Source: Gammaproteobacteria bacterium (GTDB lineage: Bacteria > Pseudomonadota > Gammaproteobacteria > Burkholderiales > Gallionellaceae). Taken from it: a stretch of 64,000 nt of DNA. Below the pieces are notes generated by a model. The model was not told the DNA's origin and searched no databases. It was given only the letters and a program-made list of their open reading frames with translations. Below are positions 10,313 through 20,177 of this stretch, in pieces. Each line of letters opens with the position of its first letter. The stretch's first letter is position 1. The position numbers and the translations under genes are program-made. Where the stretch lies: assembly GCA_018813765.1 (NCBI GenBank), contig JAHJBC010000006.1:248001-312000 (forward strand). The letters are read 5' to 3'.

Positions 10313-10831
10313 TCACTCGAAGCGCTTGATCATGATGCGGCGCAACAAGTTGTCCTTGACGACGAACTGGTGATACAGCGTGGCAACGACGTGGATCGCG
10401 ACCAGCAGCACCAGCACGCCGATGAACAGTTCGTGGAACTCCTTGGCGGCCACTTCATGGAAGTCCGGAACCAGGTCCGGGTCGTTGGTCTTGAACGCAT
10501 CGACCAGGCCGGAGGTCGCCACGGTAACGAAGCCGCTGATGGCGACGGCGATGAGGCTGAGGTTGAGCAGGACATGCGTCAGGGATGCGAGCTTGTTCAA
10601 GAGCGGGTTGGCGTTGGCGGGCGCGGGTTCGCCATCCATCTTGCGGAAGTAGATGCGCACCAGCACGAGCAGGAATACGAGGTTGCCGAGGATGAAGTGA
10701 TACGGATACATCGCCAGCTTCTGCGTGGTGTCCTGCATCTCTTCCACCTCATGACCGAGGAAGAAAGCGGCAACGACGAGCAGGAAGATCAGCCAGTGCA
10801 TGAAGGCGGTGCGTTTGCTGTATTGCTTCAT
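10313..10831 (-). CDS. cytochrome b561 family protein
   Basis: MKQYSKRTAFMHWLIFLLVVAAFFLGHEVE; heme-ligand His residues HWL, HFILG, HELFIGVLVLLVAIHVVATLYHQFV; start chosen inside the longer ORF. Confidence 0.85.
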   Translation of the reverse strand: MKQYSKRTAFMHWLIFLLVVAAFFLGHEVEEMQDTTQKLAMYPYHFILGNLVFLLVLVRIYFRKMDGEPAPANANPLLNKLASLTHVLLNLSLIAVAISGFVTVATSGLVDAFKTNDPDLVPDFHEVAAKEFHELFIGVLVLLVAIHVVATLYHQFVVKDNLLRRIMIKRFE

Positions 10832-10907
10832 TTTTCTGTCCTTTCGGGGGATGAAAAGTTGACCTGCATTGTAGCTTATGGATGCCTGTTGCCAAGCCTG
10901 CACTGCA

Positions 10908-12233
10908 TCACAAACCCTGTGCCTGTCGGGGTTGTCGCAGCCACTCAAGCACACCTTTGCCGGCGGCCTGTCCGCTGGCGAAACAGGCGGAGAGCAGGTA
11001 GCCGCCGGTGGGTGCTTCCCAGTCCAGCATCTCGCCCGCGCAGAACACGCCGGGCATCTGCCGCAGCATCAGATGTTCATCCAGCGCCTCGAACGGGATG
11101 CCGCCCGCCGTGCTGATCGCTTCGGCGAGCGGGCGCGTTGCGACCAGTTGCAACGGCAGTGCCTTGATGGTGCGCGCCAGCAGCGCGGTGTCGTGCATCT
11201 GCTCCGCGCTCAGCACTTCGCGCAGCAATGCAGTCTTGATTCCTTTCAGTCCGAGGCGGCTTTGCAGGTGGCTGGAGAGCGAACGCGAACCGCGCGGATG
11301 CGATACTTCTTTTTGCACACGCTCTGTGCTCCAGTTCGGCAGCAGATCAAGTTGCAAGGTGGCGCTGCCGTTGCGTTCGATCTCGTCGCGCAGCACGGCG
11401 GAGAACGAGTAGATCAACCCGCCCTCGATGCCGTGTGCGCTGATGATGCACTCGCCCTGTTTGCGCGTGTCACCGTAGCAGGCCGCGACCGACTTGAGCG
11501 GTTCGCCGGCAAAGCGTTCGCGCAGGTGCGTGCTCCATGCGACTTCGAATCCGCAATTGCTGGGGCGCAGCGGCGCGATGGCGATGCCGCGCTGTTCCAG
11601 CAGCGATACCCATGCACCGTCCGAGCCGAGTTGCGGCCAGCTCGCGCCGCCCAGCGCGAGTACAGTTGCGTCAAATCTCATGGTTTTTACGTTTGCGCCC
11701 TCTCCCGCAGGCGGGAGAGGGTTGGGGTGAGGGGCTATGCCTGGAATTTCGAAACGTAGCGCACCTTGCTCGTCCCAGCCCAGCCAGCGATGATGCATAT
11801 GGAAATGCACGCCGCGCTCGCGCAGGCGGTGCAGCCAGGCGCGCAGCAGCGGCGCGGCCTTCATGTCCTTGGGAAAGACGCGATTGGAGGTGCCGACGAA
11901 TGTTTCGATGCCGAGGCCGTGTATCCATTCGCGCAGCGCTTCTGGGGGAAAGGCGCGCAGCAGCGGCTCCAGTTTTTCGCGTCGGGTGCCGTAGCGCGCG
12001 AGAAAGGCATCGAAAGGTTCGGCGTGGGTGATGTTCATGCCGCCCTTGCCCGCCATCAGGAACTTGCGCCCCGTGCTGGGCATTGCGTCGTACACATCCA
12101 CACGCACACCCGCGGTCGACAGCACTTCGGCGGCCATCAGCCCGGCCGGTCCGGCGCCGATGACGGCGACGCAGTTATCCGTCAAGCCGGTGTGCTGACT
12201 GGAATTACCTGAATTTTTCAAATCAATTTGCAT
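10908..12233 (-). CDS. BaiN/HI0933-type NAD(P)/FAD-dependent oxidoreductase
   Basis: AVIGAGPAGLMAAEVL; RKFLMAGKGGMNITHAEP; VFCAGEMLDWEAPTGGYLLSACFASG; carries an in-frame repeat (11696-11737). Confidence 0.88.
   Translation of the reverse strand: MQIDLKNSGNSSQHTGLTDNCVAVIGAGPAGLMAAEVLSTAGVRVDVYDAMPSTGRKFLMAGKGGMNITHAEPFDAFLARYGTRREKLEPLLRAFPPEALREWIHGLGIETFVGTSNRVFPKDMKAAPLLRAWLHRLRERGVHFHMHHRWLGWDEQGALRFEIPGIAPHPNPLPPAGEGANVKTMRFDATVLALGGASWPQLGSDGAWVSLLEQRGIAIAPLRPSNCGFEVAWSTHLRERFAGEPLKSVAACYGDTRKQGECIISAHGIEGGLIYSFSAVLRDEIERNGSATLQLDLLPNWSTERVQKEVSHPRGSRSLSSHLQSRLGLKGIKTALLREVLSAEQMHDTALLARTIKALPLQLVATRPLAEAISTAGGIPFEALDEHLMLRQMPGVFCAGEMLDWEAPTGGYLLSACFASGQAAGKGVLEWLRQPRQAQGL
11696..11737. 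repeat. palindromic repeat (CCCTCTCCCGCAGGCGGGAGAGGG...) inside a CDS
   Basis: Sequence encodes APHPNPLPPAGEG in-frame on the minus strand. Confidence 0.85.
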
Positions 12234-12410
12234 GGTATGGGTACTAGGGGCGCCATCATAAACCGTATGAATCGCTGTGCTACACTGGTTTCGTCATGGC
12301 GACACGCATTTTTTTCGGACGAGCGATTTTTTCATCCGGCGCATGGCTGGCAAGTCGGCAGCATCGATTGCCATAGGGAGTTATTCGAGAATAATAAAGG
12401 GAGATGGGAA

Positions 12411-13034
12411 ATGAAAAATGCCAACATCGCAGTTGGATTGTTGTCTGCCACTGTTTTTTGCCTGACGTTTTCCGCCGCAGCAACCGCAGCGGACGTGAAC
12501 AAACTGATTGAGCCATGCACCGCCTGCCACGGCAAGGATGGCAACACCACCGAGGCTGATGTGCCCAACATCGCCGGTTATTCTGTGGAGTATTTCGCCA
12601 GCGCATTCAAGAAATACAACAAACAGGAACGTCCCTGTGTCGAGACCGAAGTGCGCTCCGGCAGCGGCAAGGGCACCAAGACCGACATGTGCAAGAGCAT
12701 CAAGGATCTGAGCGAGGGCGACCTCAATCAGATCGCCGAGTATTTCGCCGGCAAAACTTTCGTGCGCACCGCCCAGACCACCGATCCCGCACTGGTGAAG
12801 AAGGGCAAGTCGATACACGAAAAGAAATGCGAGAACTGCCACAGCGAAGCCGGATCTTTCCCGAGCGATAACGCGGGTATGCTGGGGGGGCAGAAGATGT
12901 CCTATCTCAAGTCCCAGCTCAAGCTGTTCCGCGAAGGCAAGCGCCCGATGACCAAGAAGATGAAGCCCAAGCTGGAATCGCTCGATGACGCCGAGATCGA
13001 GGCGGTCGTGCATTACTACGGCAGCATCCAGTAA
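12411..13034 (+). CDS. cytochrome c4-like diheme c-type cytochrome
   Basis: Signal peptide; CTACH and CENCH motifs in two tandem cyt c domains. Confidence 0.88.
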   Translation: MKNANIAVGLLSATVFCLTFSAAATAADVNKLIEPCTACHGKDGNTTEADVPNIAGYSVEYFASAFKKYNKQERPCVETEVRSGSGKGTKTDMCKSIKDLSEGDLNQIAEYFAGKTFVRTAQTTDPALVKKGKSIHEKKCENCHSEAGSFPSDNAGMLGGQKMSYLKSQLKLFREGKRPMTKKMKPKLESLDDAEIEAVVHYYGSIQ

Positions 13035-13181
13035 GGCGATTCACGTTCCAGGTCACCCGGGAAGATCATGTTCCCGGGTTCGTCATTGAGGGGCCTGTCG
13101 CGTGCAGCAGCCAGCCGCGCAGGGGGAGTCAGGGGCGATCGCATGCCGGTCGTCCTGTTCCCGTTTCAGGGAAAACGATAA

Positions 13182-13772
13182 ATGAATATCAAACAGACAT
13201 TGTCCGGCTGGTGGAAGGTATTGCGCCGTCCTTCGGCACGCTATTCCATGCTCGCGTTGCTGGTGGTGGGTTTCTTCTCCGGCATCATCTTCTGGGGCGG
13301 CTTCAACACCGGTATGGAAGCCACCAACAAACTGGAGTTCTGCATCTCCTGCCACGAGATGCGCGACACCGTCTATCAGGAATACAAGCAGACCATCCAT
13401 TATTCCAACCGCACCGGCGTGCGCGCGATCTGCTCCGACTGCCACGTGCCCAAGGACTGGGTGCACAAGATGAAGCGCAAGATTCAGGCGAGCGGTGAAT
13501 TGTGGGGCAAGCTGGTCGGCACCATCGACACCAAGGAGAAATTCGAGGCCAAGCGACTGGAGCTGGCAAAGCACGAATGGGCGCGCATGAAAGCGGCCGA
13601 CTCGCGCGAGTGCCGCAACTGCCACAGCTTCGAGGGCATGGATACCGAAGTGCAAGACCCGAGCGCAAAGGCCAAACACGCGCAGGCGGCCAAGCCGGGA
13701 TCCGGCAAGACCTGTATCGATTGCCACAAGGGCATCGCGCACGAACTGCCGGAAGAGCCGGAAGAGGAATAA
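13182..13772 (+). CDS. NapC/NirT family tetraheme cytochrome c
   Basis: 196 aa; N-terminal TM; four CxxCH (CISCH, CSDCH, CRNCH, CIDCH). Confidence 0.9.
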   Translation: MNIKQTLSGWWKVLRRPSARYSMLALLVVGFFSGIIFWGGFNTGMEATNKLEFCISCHEMRDTVYQEYKQTIHYSNRTGVRAICSDCHVPKDWVHKMKRKIQASGELWGKLVGTIDTKEKFEAKRLELAKHEWARMKAADSRECRNCHSFEGMDTEVQDPSAKAKHAQAAKPGSGKTCIDCHKGIAHELPEEPEEE

Positions 13773-13801
13773 GCCGGAAAAAGCGCTGATGCTGATTAAT
13801 C

Positions 13802-13829
13802 CGTCATTCCGGCTTACGCCGGAACGACG
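13802..13829. repeat. CGTCATTCCGGCTTACGCCGGAACGACG palindromic unit
   Basis: Palindromic unit related to the repeats at 8896-8983 and 63789-63858. Confidence 0.75.
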
Positions 13830-14094
13830 AAACCCGCTTGTTAAAGCCTTCCTGTATGTAACTTTCTGTAGTTGCATCGAAATCAGCGGTTCCGATTCGA
13901 AGAATTCGTTCGAATACTCCCCCAATCACCTCCTGTACTTTAGTGCACCCGTACTTCAGTACGATGTATCTCTCCGTTGATGTAGCTATATTGCATCCGC
14001 TTGCATGTTCCCGCATTTTTGAAACTATGCCTTGTTGTTTTGGACTGGTTCGATGCGGGTTATCTTCAGATTGACCACCCGGAAAGGGATGAAT

Positions 14095-14715
14095 ATGAAA
14101 CGGATTCTGCTCGGCTTGTTTATTTTCACGTCGCTAGGTATGGCTAATACGGGAGCGCTTGCGGCCGGAACGCTCGTAATTGACAACCCTTCGGCGATTT
14201 CCTTTTCCTATTATGACGGGCAGCCGCAAACAGTTACTGGAACACTGAGCCAAGGATTCTGGGGTTCGATATTTGCAACCGGATCTGGAATATTCACCGC
14301 GACCTATCTGGGTAATGAGAGTGGCTATGTGGACAAGTTTTCTCTTGGCTTCGGAGATGGCAGGCTTTTGGAATCAAATGTAGTGGGGACGTCAATATCC
14401 ATGGGTATCGATGCTGGAACAGTGGATTTTAGCTTTTCAGATACCGAGGGATTGGGGCATAAATTCAGGAACGGAGATGCACAATTTGACGCTTTTGGTT
14501 TTGCCATCATGGCAGGTCAAACTAACCAGTATGGCTCATTCGACTATATTCTTGGTTTTAACGACCTCTATGCTGGCGATACGGATTACGACGACTTTGT
14601 GGTCGGCATCAATTTCGCGCCGGTTCCCGAGCCCCAGACATACGCAATGATACTCGCCGGATTGGGCTTGCTTGGCGTGAGCTTCCGCCGCCGCAAGAGT
14701 GGCATGTTCGATTGA
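14095..14715 (+). CDS. PEP-CTERM sorting domain-containing protein
   Basis: Signal peptide; C-terminus FAPVPEPQTYAMILAGLGLLGVSFRRRKSGMFD (PEP motif, TM, Arg cluster). Confidence 0.92.
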   Translation: MKRILLGLFIFTSLGMANTGALAAGTLVIDNPSAISFSYYDGQPQTVTGTLSQGFWGSIFATGSGIFTATYLGNESGYVDKFSLGFGDGRLLESNVVGTSISMGIDAGTVDFSFSDTEGLGHKFRNGDAQFDAFGFAIMAGQTNQYGSFDYILGFNDLYAGDTDYDDFVVGINFAPVPEPQTYAMILAGLGLLGVSFRRRKSGMFD

Positions 14716-14739
14716 CCGGAGGAGAAGTGTGTTTTGCCA

Positions 14740-14762
14740 ACCCCGCCCATGTGGCGGGGTTT
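14740..14762 (+). terminator. possible hairpin terminator after PEP-CTERM gene
   Basis: aaccccgcccatgtggcggggtttcc: GC stem with short T run. Confidence 0.6.
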
Positions 14763-14991
14763 CCATTTAATCAACGCTTGCGGCCGGGGTAAAGCAGGCT
14801 GTCCACAATGCAAACCGGATGCTTAGGCTAGGTTGAGTGAGGCAATTGTCATGTCAGTAGTATGGCTTATGGTAAAGTGCGCGTCGTTGCCGCTGTGGCT
14901 GAGTCGGTCTGAATGAAAACTTCATCAAAATTTTTCCAACTTTATGTCATCCTTGGAAAGATGGCTCATATCTCCCGGGAATCTGTAACGC

Positions 14992-16371
14992 ATGTCCGCT
15001 AGCGATATTCCTGTTGTGTCTTTTTTCAAGCGCGTGCTTGATCCTTTCATCACTTGGGGGGTGTTGATCGTTGTCACTCTGGCTTACGATCAAAAGTTCA
15101 CCGGATATTATCTGGTCCTGATGATCACCACCTTCTTTGTCTCATCATACGTCTATGAGCAAACGTCCATCTATCAAAGGTGGCGCAACGGCAACCTGCT
15201 GGAATACATCCGCGACACCTTGGTGGGCTGGGCTATCATCGTTGCCGTTCTGCTATTGCTGAATTACGCGGCTGATTTTACGCATCACTATTCGGAGCAG
15301 GTCATCCTGACCTGGTTCATCGCAACGCCGATCACTTTGCTCGTCAGCCATATCGCCGTGCGCCTGATCGCCGACAAGATGCGCGAGAAGGGCGGTGTGC
15401 GGTCTGCAGTGGTGGTCGGTGCCAATGAGACCAGCCTGAAACTGGTCAATCGCATCGCCGAATTCCCTTATCTGCTCATCGATATTCAAGGCTACTTCGA
15501 TGAACGCAACGATGACCGGGCGCTGAAGGGGTTGGGGCAGCGGTTGGGCAGGACTACGGAGGTCGCCAGTTACGCGCGCAAACACAATATCCAGATGATC
15601 TTTATCAGCCTGCCCATGTCGGCACAGCCCCGCATCCGCGAGATCATTGACGATCTGCACGACAGCACGGCTTCGGTCTATTTCCTGCCCGATGTCTACG
15701 TGTTCGACCTGATGCAGGCGCGCTTCAACAGTGTGGGCGGAATACCGGTGGTAGCAGCGTGCGAGTCGCCATTTTCCGGAGTCGACAGCGTTGTAAAGGA
15801 TGTCAGCGATTTCGTGCTTGCCTTGATCATTCTGATATTACTGATGCCAATCATGATCATCATTGCATTGGCAGTAGTGCTAACCTCGCCCGGGCCGGCG
15901 ATCTTCAAGCAACGGCGTTACGGGCTCAACGGCGAAGAGATTATCGTCTATAAATTCCGCTCCATGACCGTGAGCGAGGATGGGCATAAGGTGGTCCAGG
16001 CGCAGAAGAACGATGCACGGGTCACCAGGATAGGCGCGTTTCTACGCCGTACCTCGCTGGACGAGTTGCCGCAGTTCATCAACGTGCTGCAGGGAAGGAT
16101 GAGCATCGTCGGACCGCGCCCGCATGCGGTGGCCCACAACGAGTTGTATCGCAAACTCATCAAAGGTTACATGCTGCGCCACAAGGTGAAGCCGGGAATC
16201 ACCGGCTGGGCGCAGATAAACGGCATGCGCGGGGAAACAGAGGTGCTGGAGAAGATGCAGGGGCGCATCGATCACGATCTGTATTATCTGCAGAACTGGT
16301 CGTTATGGCTGGACCTGTGGATCATCATGCGCACGATATGGGTGGTGCTGCGCCGGGATAATGCTTACTGA
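14992..16371 (+). CDS. EpsB-like undecaprenyl-phosphate sugar phosphotransferase (WcaJ/polyprenyl glycosylphosphotransferase)
   Basis: 459 aa; FKQRRYGLNGEEIIVYKFRSM; TSLDELPQFINVLQGRMSIVGPRPHAVAHN. Confidence 0.93.
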   Translation: MSASDIPVVSFFKRVLDPFITWGVLIVVTLAYDQKFTGYYLVLMITTFFVSSYVYEQTSIYQRWRNGNLLEYIRDTLVGWAIIVAVLLLLNYAADFTHHYSEQVILTWFIATPITLLVSHIAVRLIADKMREKGGVRSAVVVGANETSLKLVNRIAEFPYLLIDIQGYFDERNDDRALKGLGQRLGRTTEVASYARKHNIQMIFISLPMSAQPRIREIIDDLHDSTASVYFLPDVYVFDLMQARFNSVGGIPVVAACESPFSGVDSVVKDVSDFVLALIILILLMPIMIIIALAVVLTSPGPAIFKQRRYGLNGEEIIVYKFRSMTVSEDGHKVVQAQKNDARVTRIGAFLRRTSLDELPQFINVLQGRMSIVGPRPHAVAHNELYRKLIKGYMLRHKVKPGITGWAQINGMRGETEVLEKMQGRIDHDLYYLQNWSLWLDLWIIMRTIWVVLRRDNAY

Positions 16372-16402
16372 TGGTGTCACGGCGGACAGATTATTGAAAA
16401 AA

Positions 16403-16494
16403 CAGCCCCCTATAAAAAAGGGGGGGGGATTTGAGGCCGAATGATGTGCCTCGATCTTAATTCCCCCTCAGTCCCCCTTTAATAAAGGGGGAAG
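16403..16494. repeat. CCCCC(A/T)n...GGGGG intergenic element (family of 9248-9349)
   Basis: cagccccctataaaaaaggggggggg ... tcccccttta-ataaagggggaag. Confidence 0.75.
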
Positions 16495-16576
16495 CATACG
16501 ATGTGTTGCTTCGGGCGGAATGATGGATGAGGACACTAGACTGTTGGATTATTGCAAACATTGAAGGGGAAATATC

Positions 16577-17455
16577 TTGAACGAGACTAATGGCGTGATT
16601 GAAATTGGATCGAAACTTTCTGCAACGATCAAGCGAGCACTGTGCATGGCGCTGCTGGCGGGCACTGTTCTCGGAGTGACCGCTTGCGGCAACAAGGAAA
16701 AGTCAGCCGGGCAGGCATTGGTCAGGGTGAACGGGGCCGAGATTACCGTGCTCCAGTTCAACGATGAACTCAAGCGTGCCGGCATCAGGCCGGAACAGAT
16801 GGAGGTTGCGTCCAAGCAATTGCTGGAGGCGCTGATCGACCGCCAATTGGTGCTGGCTGAGGCATACCGCAACGAGATGGATAGAACCGTCGATGTGGTC
16901 CAGGCGATCGAGCGCGCAAAGGCGCAAATAACTTCACAGGCATATTTGAAGAGCATAAGCAGCAATATCGCCAGGCCGTCCGCTGTTGAGGTTGACGACT
17001 ACTACCAGAAGCACCCCGAATACTTCTCCCAGCGCAAGCAATTCGACGTGCAGCAATTGGTGATCGCCACCAAGGATTTCAGCAGCGACCTCAGGTCGGT
17101 TGTGGATTCCGCCAAGTCCCTTGATGCCATCGCGGACTGGATGGACGCGCATGACATCCGCTATGTGCGCGGGCAGCTGACGCGCAGCGCTACAGACTTG
17201 CCGGAGCACATGGTGGCCAAGCTCAAGGAGATGAAGCAGGGGCAGCTATTCATCGTCAATGAGGGAGAGAGCAGCATGATCAATCTCATTGCGAACATCC
17301 GGGTTAGCCCGATCTCGAGCAAGGCAGCAGCGCCGCAGATCGAGCAATACCTGTTCAATGAAAAGGTAAAAGAAATGACCAATGCCGAGGTCAAGCACCT
17401 GCGCGCGGCGGCGAAGATCGAGTATCTCAATTCACCGGCGCCGGCGGCAAAATAA
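16577..17455 (+). CDS. EpsD-like peptidyl-prolyl cis-trans isomerase (SurA/parvulin-type lipoprotein)
   Basis: Lipobox GVTACGN; LLEALIDRQLVLAEA; position before exosortase. Confidence 0.82.
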   Translation: MNETNGVIEIGSKLSATIKRALCMALLAGTVLGVTACGNKEKSAGQALVRVNGAEITVLQFNDELKRAGIRPEQMEVASKQLLEALIDRQLVLAEAYRNEMDRTVDVVQAIERAKAQITSQAYLKSISSNIARPSAVEVDDYYQKHPEYFSQRKQFDVQQLVIATKDFSSDLRSVVDSAKSLDAIADWMDAHDIRYVRGQLTRSATDLPEHMVAKLKEMKQGQLFIVNEGESSMINLIANIRVSPISSKAAAPQIEQYLFNEKVKEMTNAEVKHLRAAAKIEYLNSPAPAAK

Positions 17456-17467
17456 GCGATGTAACAG

Positions 17468-17490
17468 TCCCCCTTTGATAAAGGGGGACG
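17468..17490. repeat. half-copy of CCCCCTTTGATAAAGGGGG element
   Basis: gtccccctttgataaagggggac. Confidence 0.7.
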
Positions 17491-17567
17491 CTTATGATGC
17501 GTACTTCCTCGAGTGATGAATGGTTTGATAGCGGGACGCAGATGAAAATGCGGAACGGCATCAGTTA

Positions 17568-18476
17568 ATGAAAAGCGTATCGAAAATGTCCAATGCGACA
17601 GCGGGTTTGAATATTCTGAAAGCCGTCCTGCCGGAATGGTGGCCTGTCCTGCTGGGGCTGCTGGTCATGTACGCTCCGACTTTGCATGATCTGTTCGTTG
17701 GGTTGTGGTCCACCGAGGGGCAGGCGCATGGCCCCATCATCCTCGCGCTTGCCTTGTGGCTGATCTATCGCCAGTGGCCGGGCGAGTTGAACAATAGCGG
17801 GGGAAGGCTTTCGGCGGTCGCGGGCTGGTCTGTGCTGGTTTTGTCATTGTTCAGCTATATTCTCGGGCGGTCCCAGCAGATCATGCTGTTCGAGTTGGGC
17901 TCCCTGATCGGCGTGATTGCTGCGATATTCCTGATCAAGGGTGGCAGCAACCTGATCAGGATCATGTGGTTTCCGCTGTTCTTCCTGCTCTTCATGATTC
18001 CCTTGCCGGGCACGGTCGTGATAACGCTCACCATGCCGATGAAAATGGCGGTCTCCTATGTGACCGAAGTGATCCTGCATTGGGCTGACTATCCGATTGC
18101 ACGTAGCGGAGTCATATTGCAAATCGGGCAATACCAGTTGTTGGTTGCGGATGCCTGCGCCGGACTGCAAACCCTGCTGACTCTGGAATCGTTGGGCCTG
18201 TTCTACCTGAATGTCGTACGGCATACCTCCATATTGCGGAATGTAACGCTGGCCATCCTGATCATCCCGATTTCATTTGCTGCCAACGTGATACGCGTTA
18301 TCACGCTCACCCTCATCACTTACTATTTCGGTGACGAGGCTGGGCAGGGTTTTCTGCATGGGTTTGCCGGCATGGTCTTGTTCCTGAGCGCCTTGATATT
18401 GATCTTGGGCATGGATTCGATGCTGCGGACTGTCGTGAAGATGTGGGCGAACAGATCGCCTCAGGCCGCGAAATGA
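17568..18476 (+). CDS. xrtB: exosortase B (EpsH family)
   Basis: 302 aa polytopic; LVADACAGLQTLLTLESLGLFYL (Cys) and later IPISFAANVIRVI (Arg) and HGFAGM (His) catalytic motifs. Confidence 0.92.
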   Translation: MKSVSKMSNATAGLNILKAVLPEWWPVLLGLLVMYAPTLHDLFVGLWSTEGQAHGPIILALALWLIYRQWPGELNNSGGRLSAVAGWSVLVLSLFSYILGRSQQIMLFELGSLIGVIAAIFLIKGGSNLIRIMWFPLFFLLFMIPLPGTVVITLTMPMKMAVSYVTEVILHWADYPIARSGVILQIGQYQLLVADACAGLQTLLTLESLGLFYLNVVRHTSILRNVTLAILIIPISFAANVIRVITLTLITYYFGDEAGQGFLHGFAGMVLFLSALILILGMDSMLRTVVKMWANRSPQAAK

Positions 18477-18481
18477 TATCC

Positions 18482-19168
18482 ATGAACAAATCGAAAATTG
18501 CCAGTCTGGCCTTGGGAGTGCTCATGGTGTCGTCCGGCTTCCTGGCGGTAGTCTTGACGCCGACTGAGATTCCTGCTGACCAGCAAGCCAGGATCGATCT
18601 GGATACTCTGGTCCCCAAAGAATTCGGGGACTGGAAACTGGAACCGTTCAACGCCGGGGGCATCGTCAATCCAGAAGTGAAGGGCAGTCTTGAAAAGATC
18701 TACAGTCAGACGCTCGCGAGAACCTATGTCAATAAGCAAGGCGACCGCATCATGCTTTCAATCGCGTATGGGGGAAGGCAAAAGGCCGATTTGCAAGCCC
18801 ACAGGCCGGAGATATGTTATGCGTCAGGCGGTTTTGCCATCGACAAAAAGACCAAGACGTATGTCGATACGACAGTCGGACGCTTGCCGGTGATGCAACT
18901 GGTCGCAAAGCAGGGCGTGCGCAATGAGCCGATAACCTATTGGGTCAGGGTGGGGGACTCCCTTACGCGCGGCTGGATAGAACAGAAGATCACGGCCATC
19001 GGCTATGGACTGACTGGAAAAGTACCGGATGGCGTGTTGGTTCGCATCTCATCGATATCGAACGACGAACAGGGATCCTACCTGGTTCAGCAAAGTTTCC
19101 TGAGGACCATGTTGCAGGCGGTGCGCAGCGAGGACCGGGTCTGGCTGGTGGGAAGGCTGGATTCGTGA
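18482..19168 (+). CDS. EpsI family protein (exosortase B-associated)
   Basis: MNKSKIASLALGVLMVSSGFLAVVLTPTE; HRPEICYASGGF; directly after the exosortase. Confidence 0.88.
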   Translation: MNKSKIASLALGVLMVSSGFLAVVLTPTEIPADQQARIDLDTLVPKEFGDWKLEPFNAGGIVNPEVKGSLEKIYSQTLARTYVNKQGDRIMLSIAYGGRQKADLQAHRPEICYASGGFAIDKKTKTYVDTTVGRLPVMQLVAKQGVRNEPITYWVRVGDSLTRGWIEQKITAIGYGLTGKVPDGVLVRISSISNDEQGSYLVQQSFLRTMLQAVRSEDRVWLVGRLDS

Positions 19169-19313
19169 CGGAGGGGGCAGATACATTCAGCTCTATCTGT
19201 GCGGCATCCCAAACAAGTTGCTTCAATGAGGGGATCACGGAATAAATCCATCTCCTTTTTGGAAGAGGAATAAAACATCGTTTTCTAAGGTCTCAACGCC
19301 CCGGTTTTCCATG

Positions 19314-19811
19314 CTATTGAACCTCAGCTAAACAACAGCTTCTCGCAGTCTTTCCGGCAGGCACATCCTTGAGCACCACGGCATTTGCTCCAATGAGCGC
19401 ATCATCCCCTATGCGCACGTCGCCCAGGATTTTAGCACCTGAGCCAATATCGACGTGCCCGCCAATGACAGGCGGTGCTTGACCGACCTTTGTTACGCCA
19501 ATAGTTACTTGCTGAAAGATCAAGCAGTTTGGCCCAATCCGGGCCAAGGGATGAATGACGATTCCATTTGGATGCGGTAGCAGCAACCCGCCCTCAATTT
19601 TGCAGTTAAGTGGGATATCCGCGCCCGTCACCACACTCCAAAATAGATGGCGCAATACGGCCCATCTCTTTGCAAACATTCTAAAAGGATTGCGCGATCC
19701 CGCATTGCGCTGATAAGACCGAATACTGGCCAGCAGTGACCGGGAAGGGTCCCAAGTGAAAACACTTTTTTTTTCACGCGACCAATCTGGCACGGCAGTG
19801 GAAATATTCAA
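19314..19811 (-). CDS. LbH serine acetyltransferase family, atypical C-terminus
   Basis: GANAVVLKDVPAGKTA then RSCCLAEVQ in place of the usual VGxPA. Confidence 0.75.
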   Translation of the reverse strand: MNISTAVPDWSREKKSVFTWDPSRSLLASIRSYQRNAGSRNPFRMFAKRWAVLRHLFWSVVTGADIPLNCKIEGGLLLPHPNGIVIHPLARIGPNCLIFQQVTIGVTKVGQAPPVIGGHVDIGSGAKILGDVRIGDDALIGANAVVLKDVPAGKTARSCCLAEVQ

Positions 19812-19841
19812 AATCGATACCCATTATTCATTTGTGGTTCA

Positions 19842-20168
19842 TCAGACTTTCCCATGGGCAACCTGAGACGGATACAGATCAAGGCCGCCGCAGTGGAAAT
19901 AGATGGCGATCTTGAAATGGTCACGGTTCCTGAATCCACAGGCACGTTTTTGTACAGTAGCAATCTTTGAGTTCAACCCTTCAGCCACAGCATTGGTGAT
20001 GCGATGTTTGAAATAGGTCAATACATTCGGCAAATGCCGCGCAATCAACTTGGCCGCTTTCTCGTCTACGCCAATCTGACTCAAGGAGCGATGAAGGACC
20101 GAAGCAACGAAGAATCCGTGCAAGCGAGGACGTATCCGAAATTTTGTGTGTGAGGTCGGTTTAGTCAC
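19842..20168 (-). pseudogene. ISL3-type transposase C-terminal remnant
   Basis: YFKHRITNAVAEGLNSKIATVQKRACGFRNRDHFKIAIYFHCGGLDLYP matches the ISL3 C-terminus; N-terminus absent. Confidence 0.8.
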
Positions 20169-20177
20169 GGCATAAAT

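Noticed and set aside
14888-14915. tRNA-like 5' end (gccgctgtggctgagtcggt)
   Set aside because: No matching acceptor stem, anticodon arm or TpsiC loop downstream
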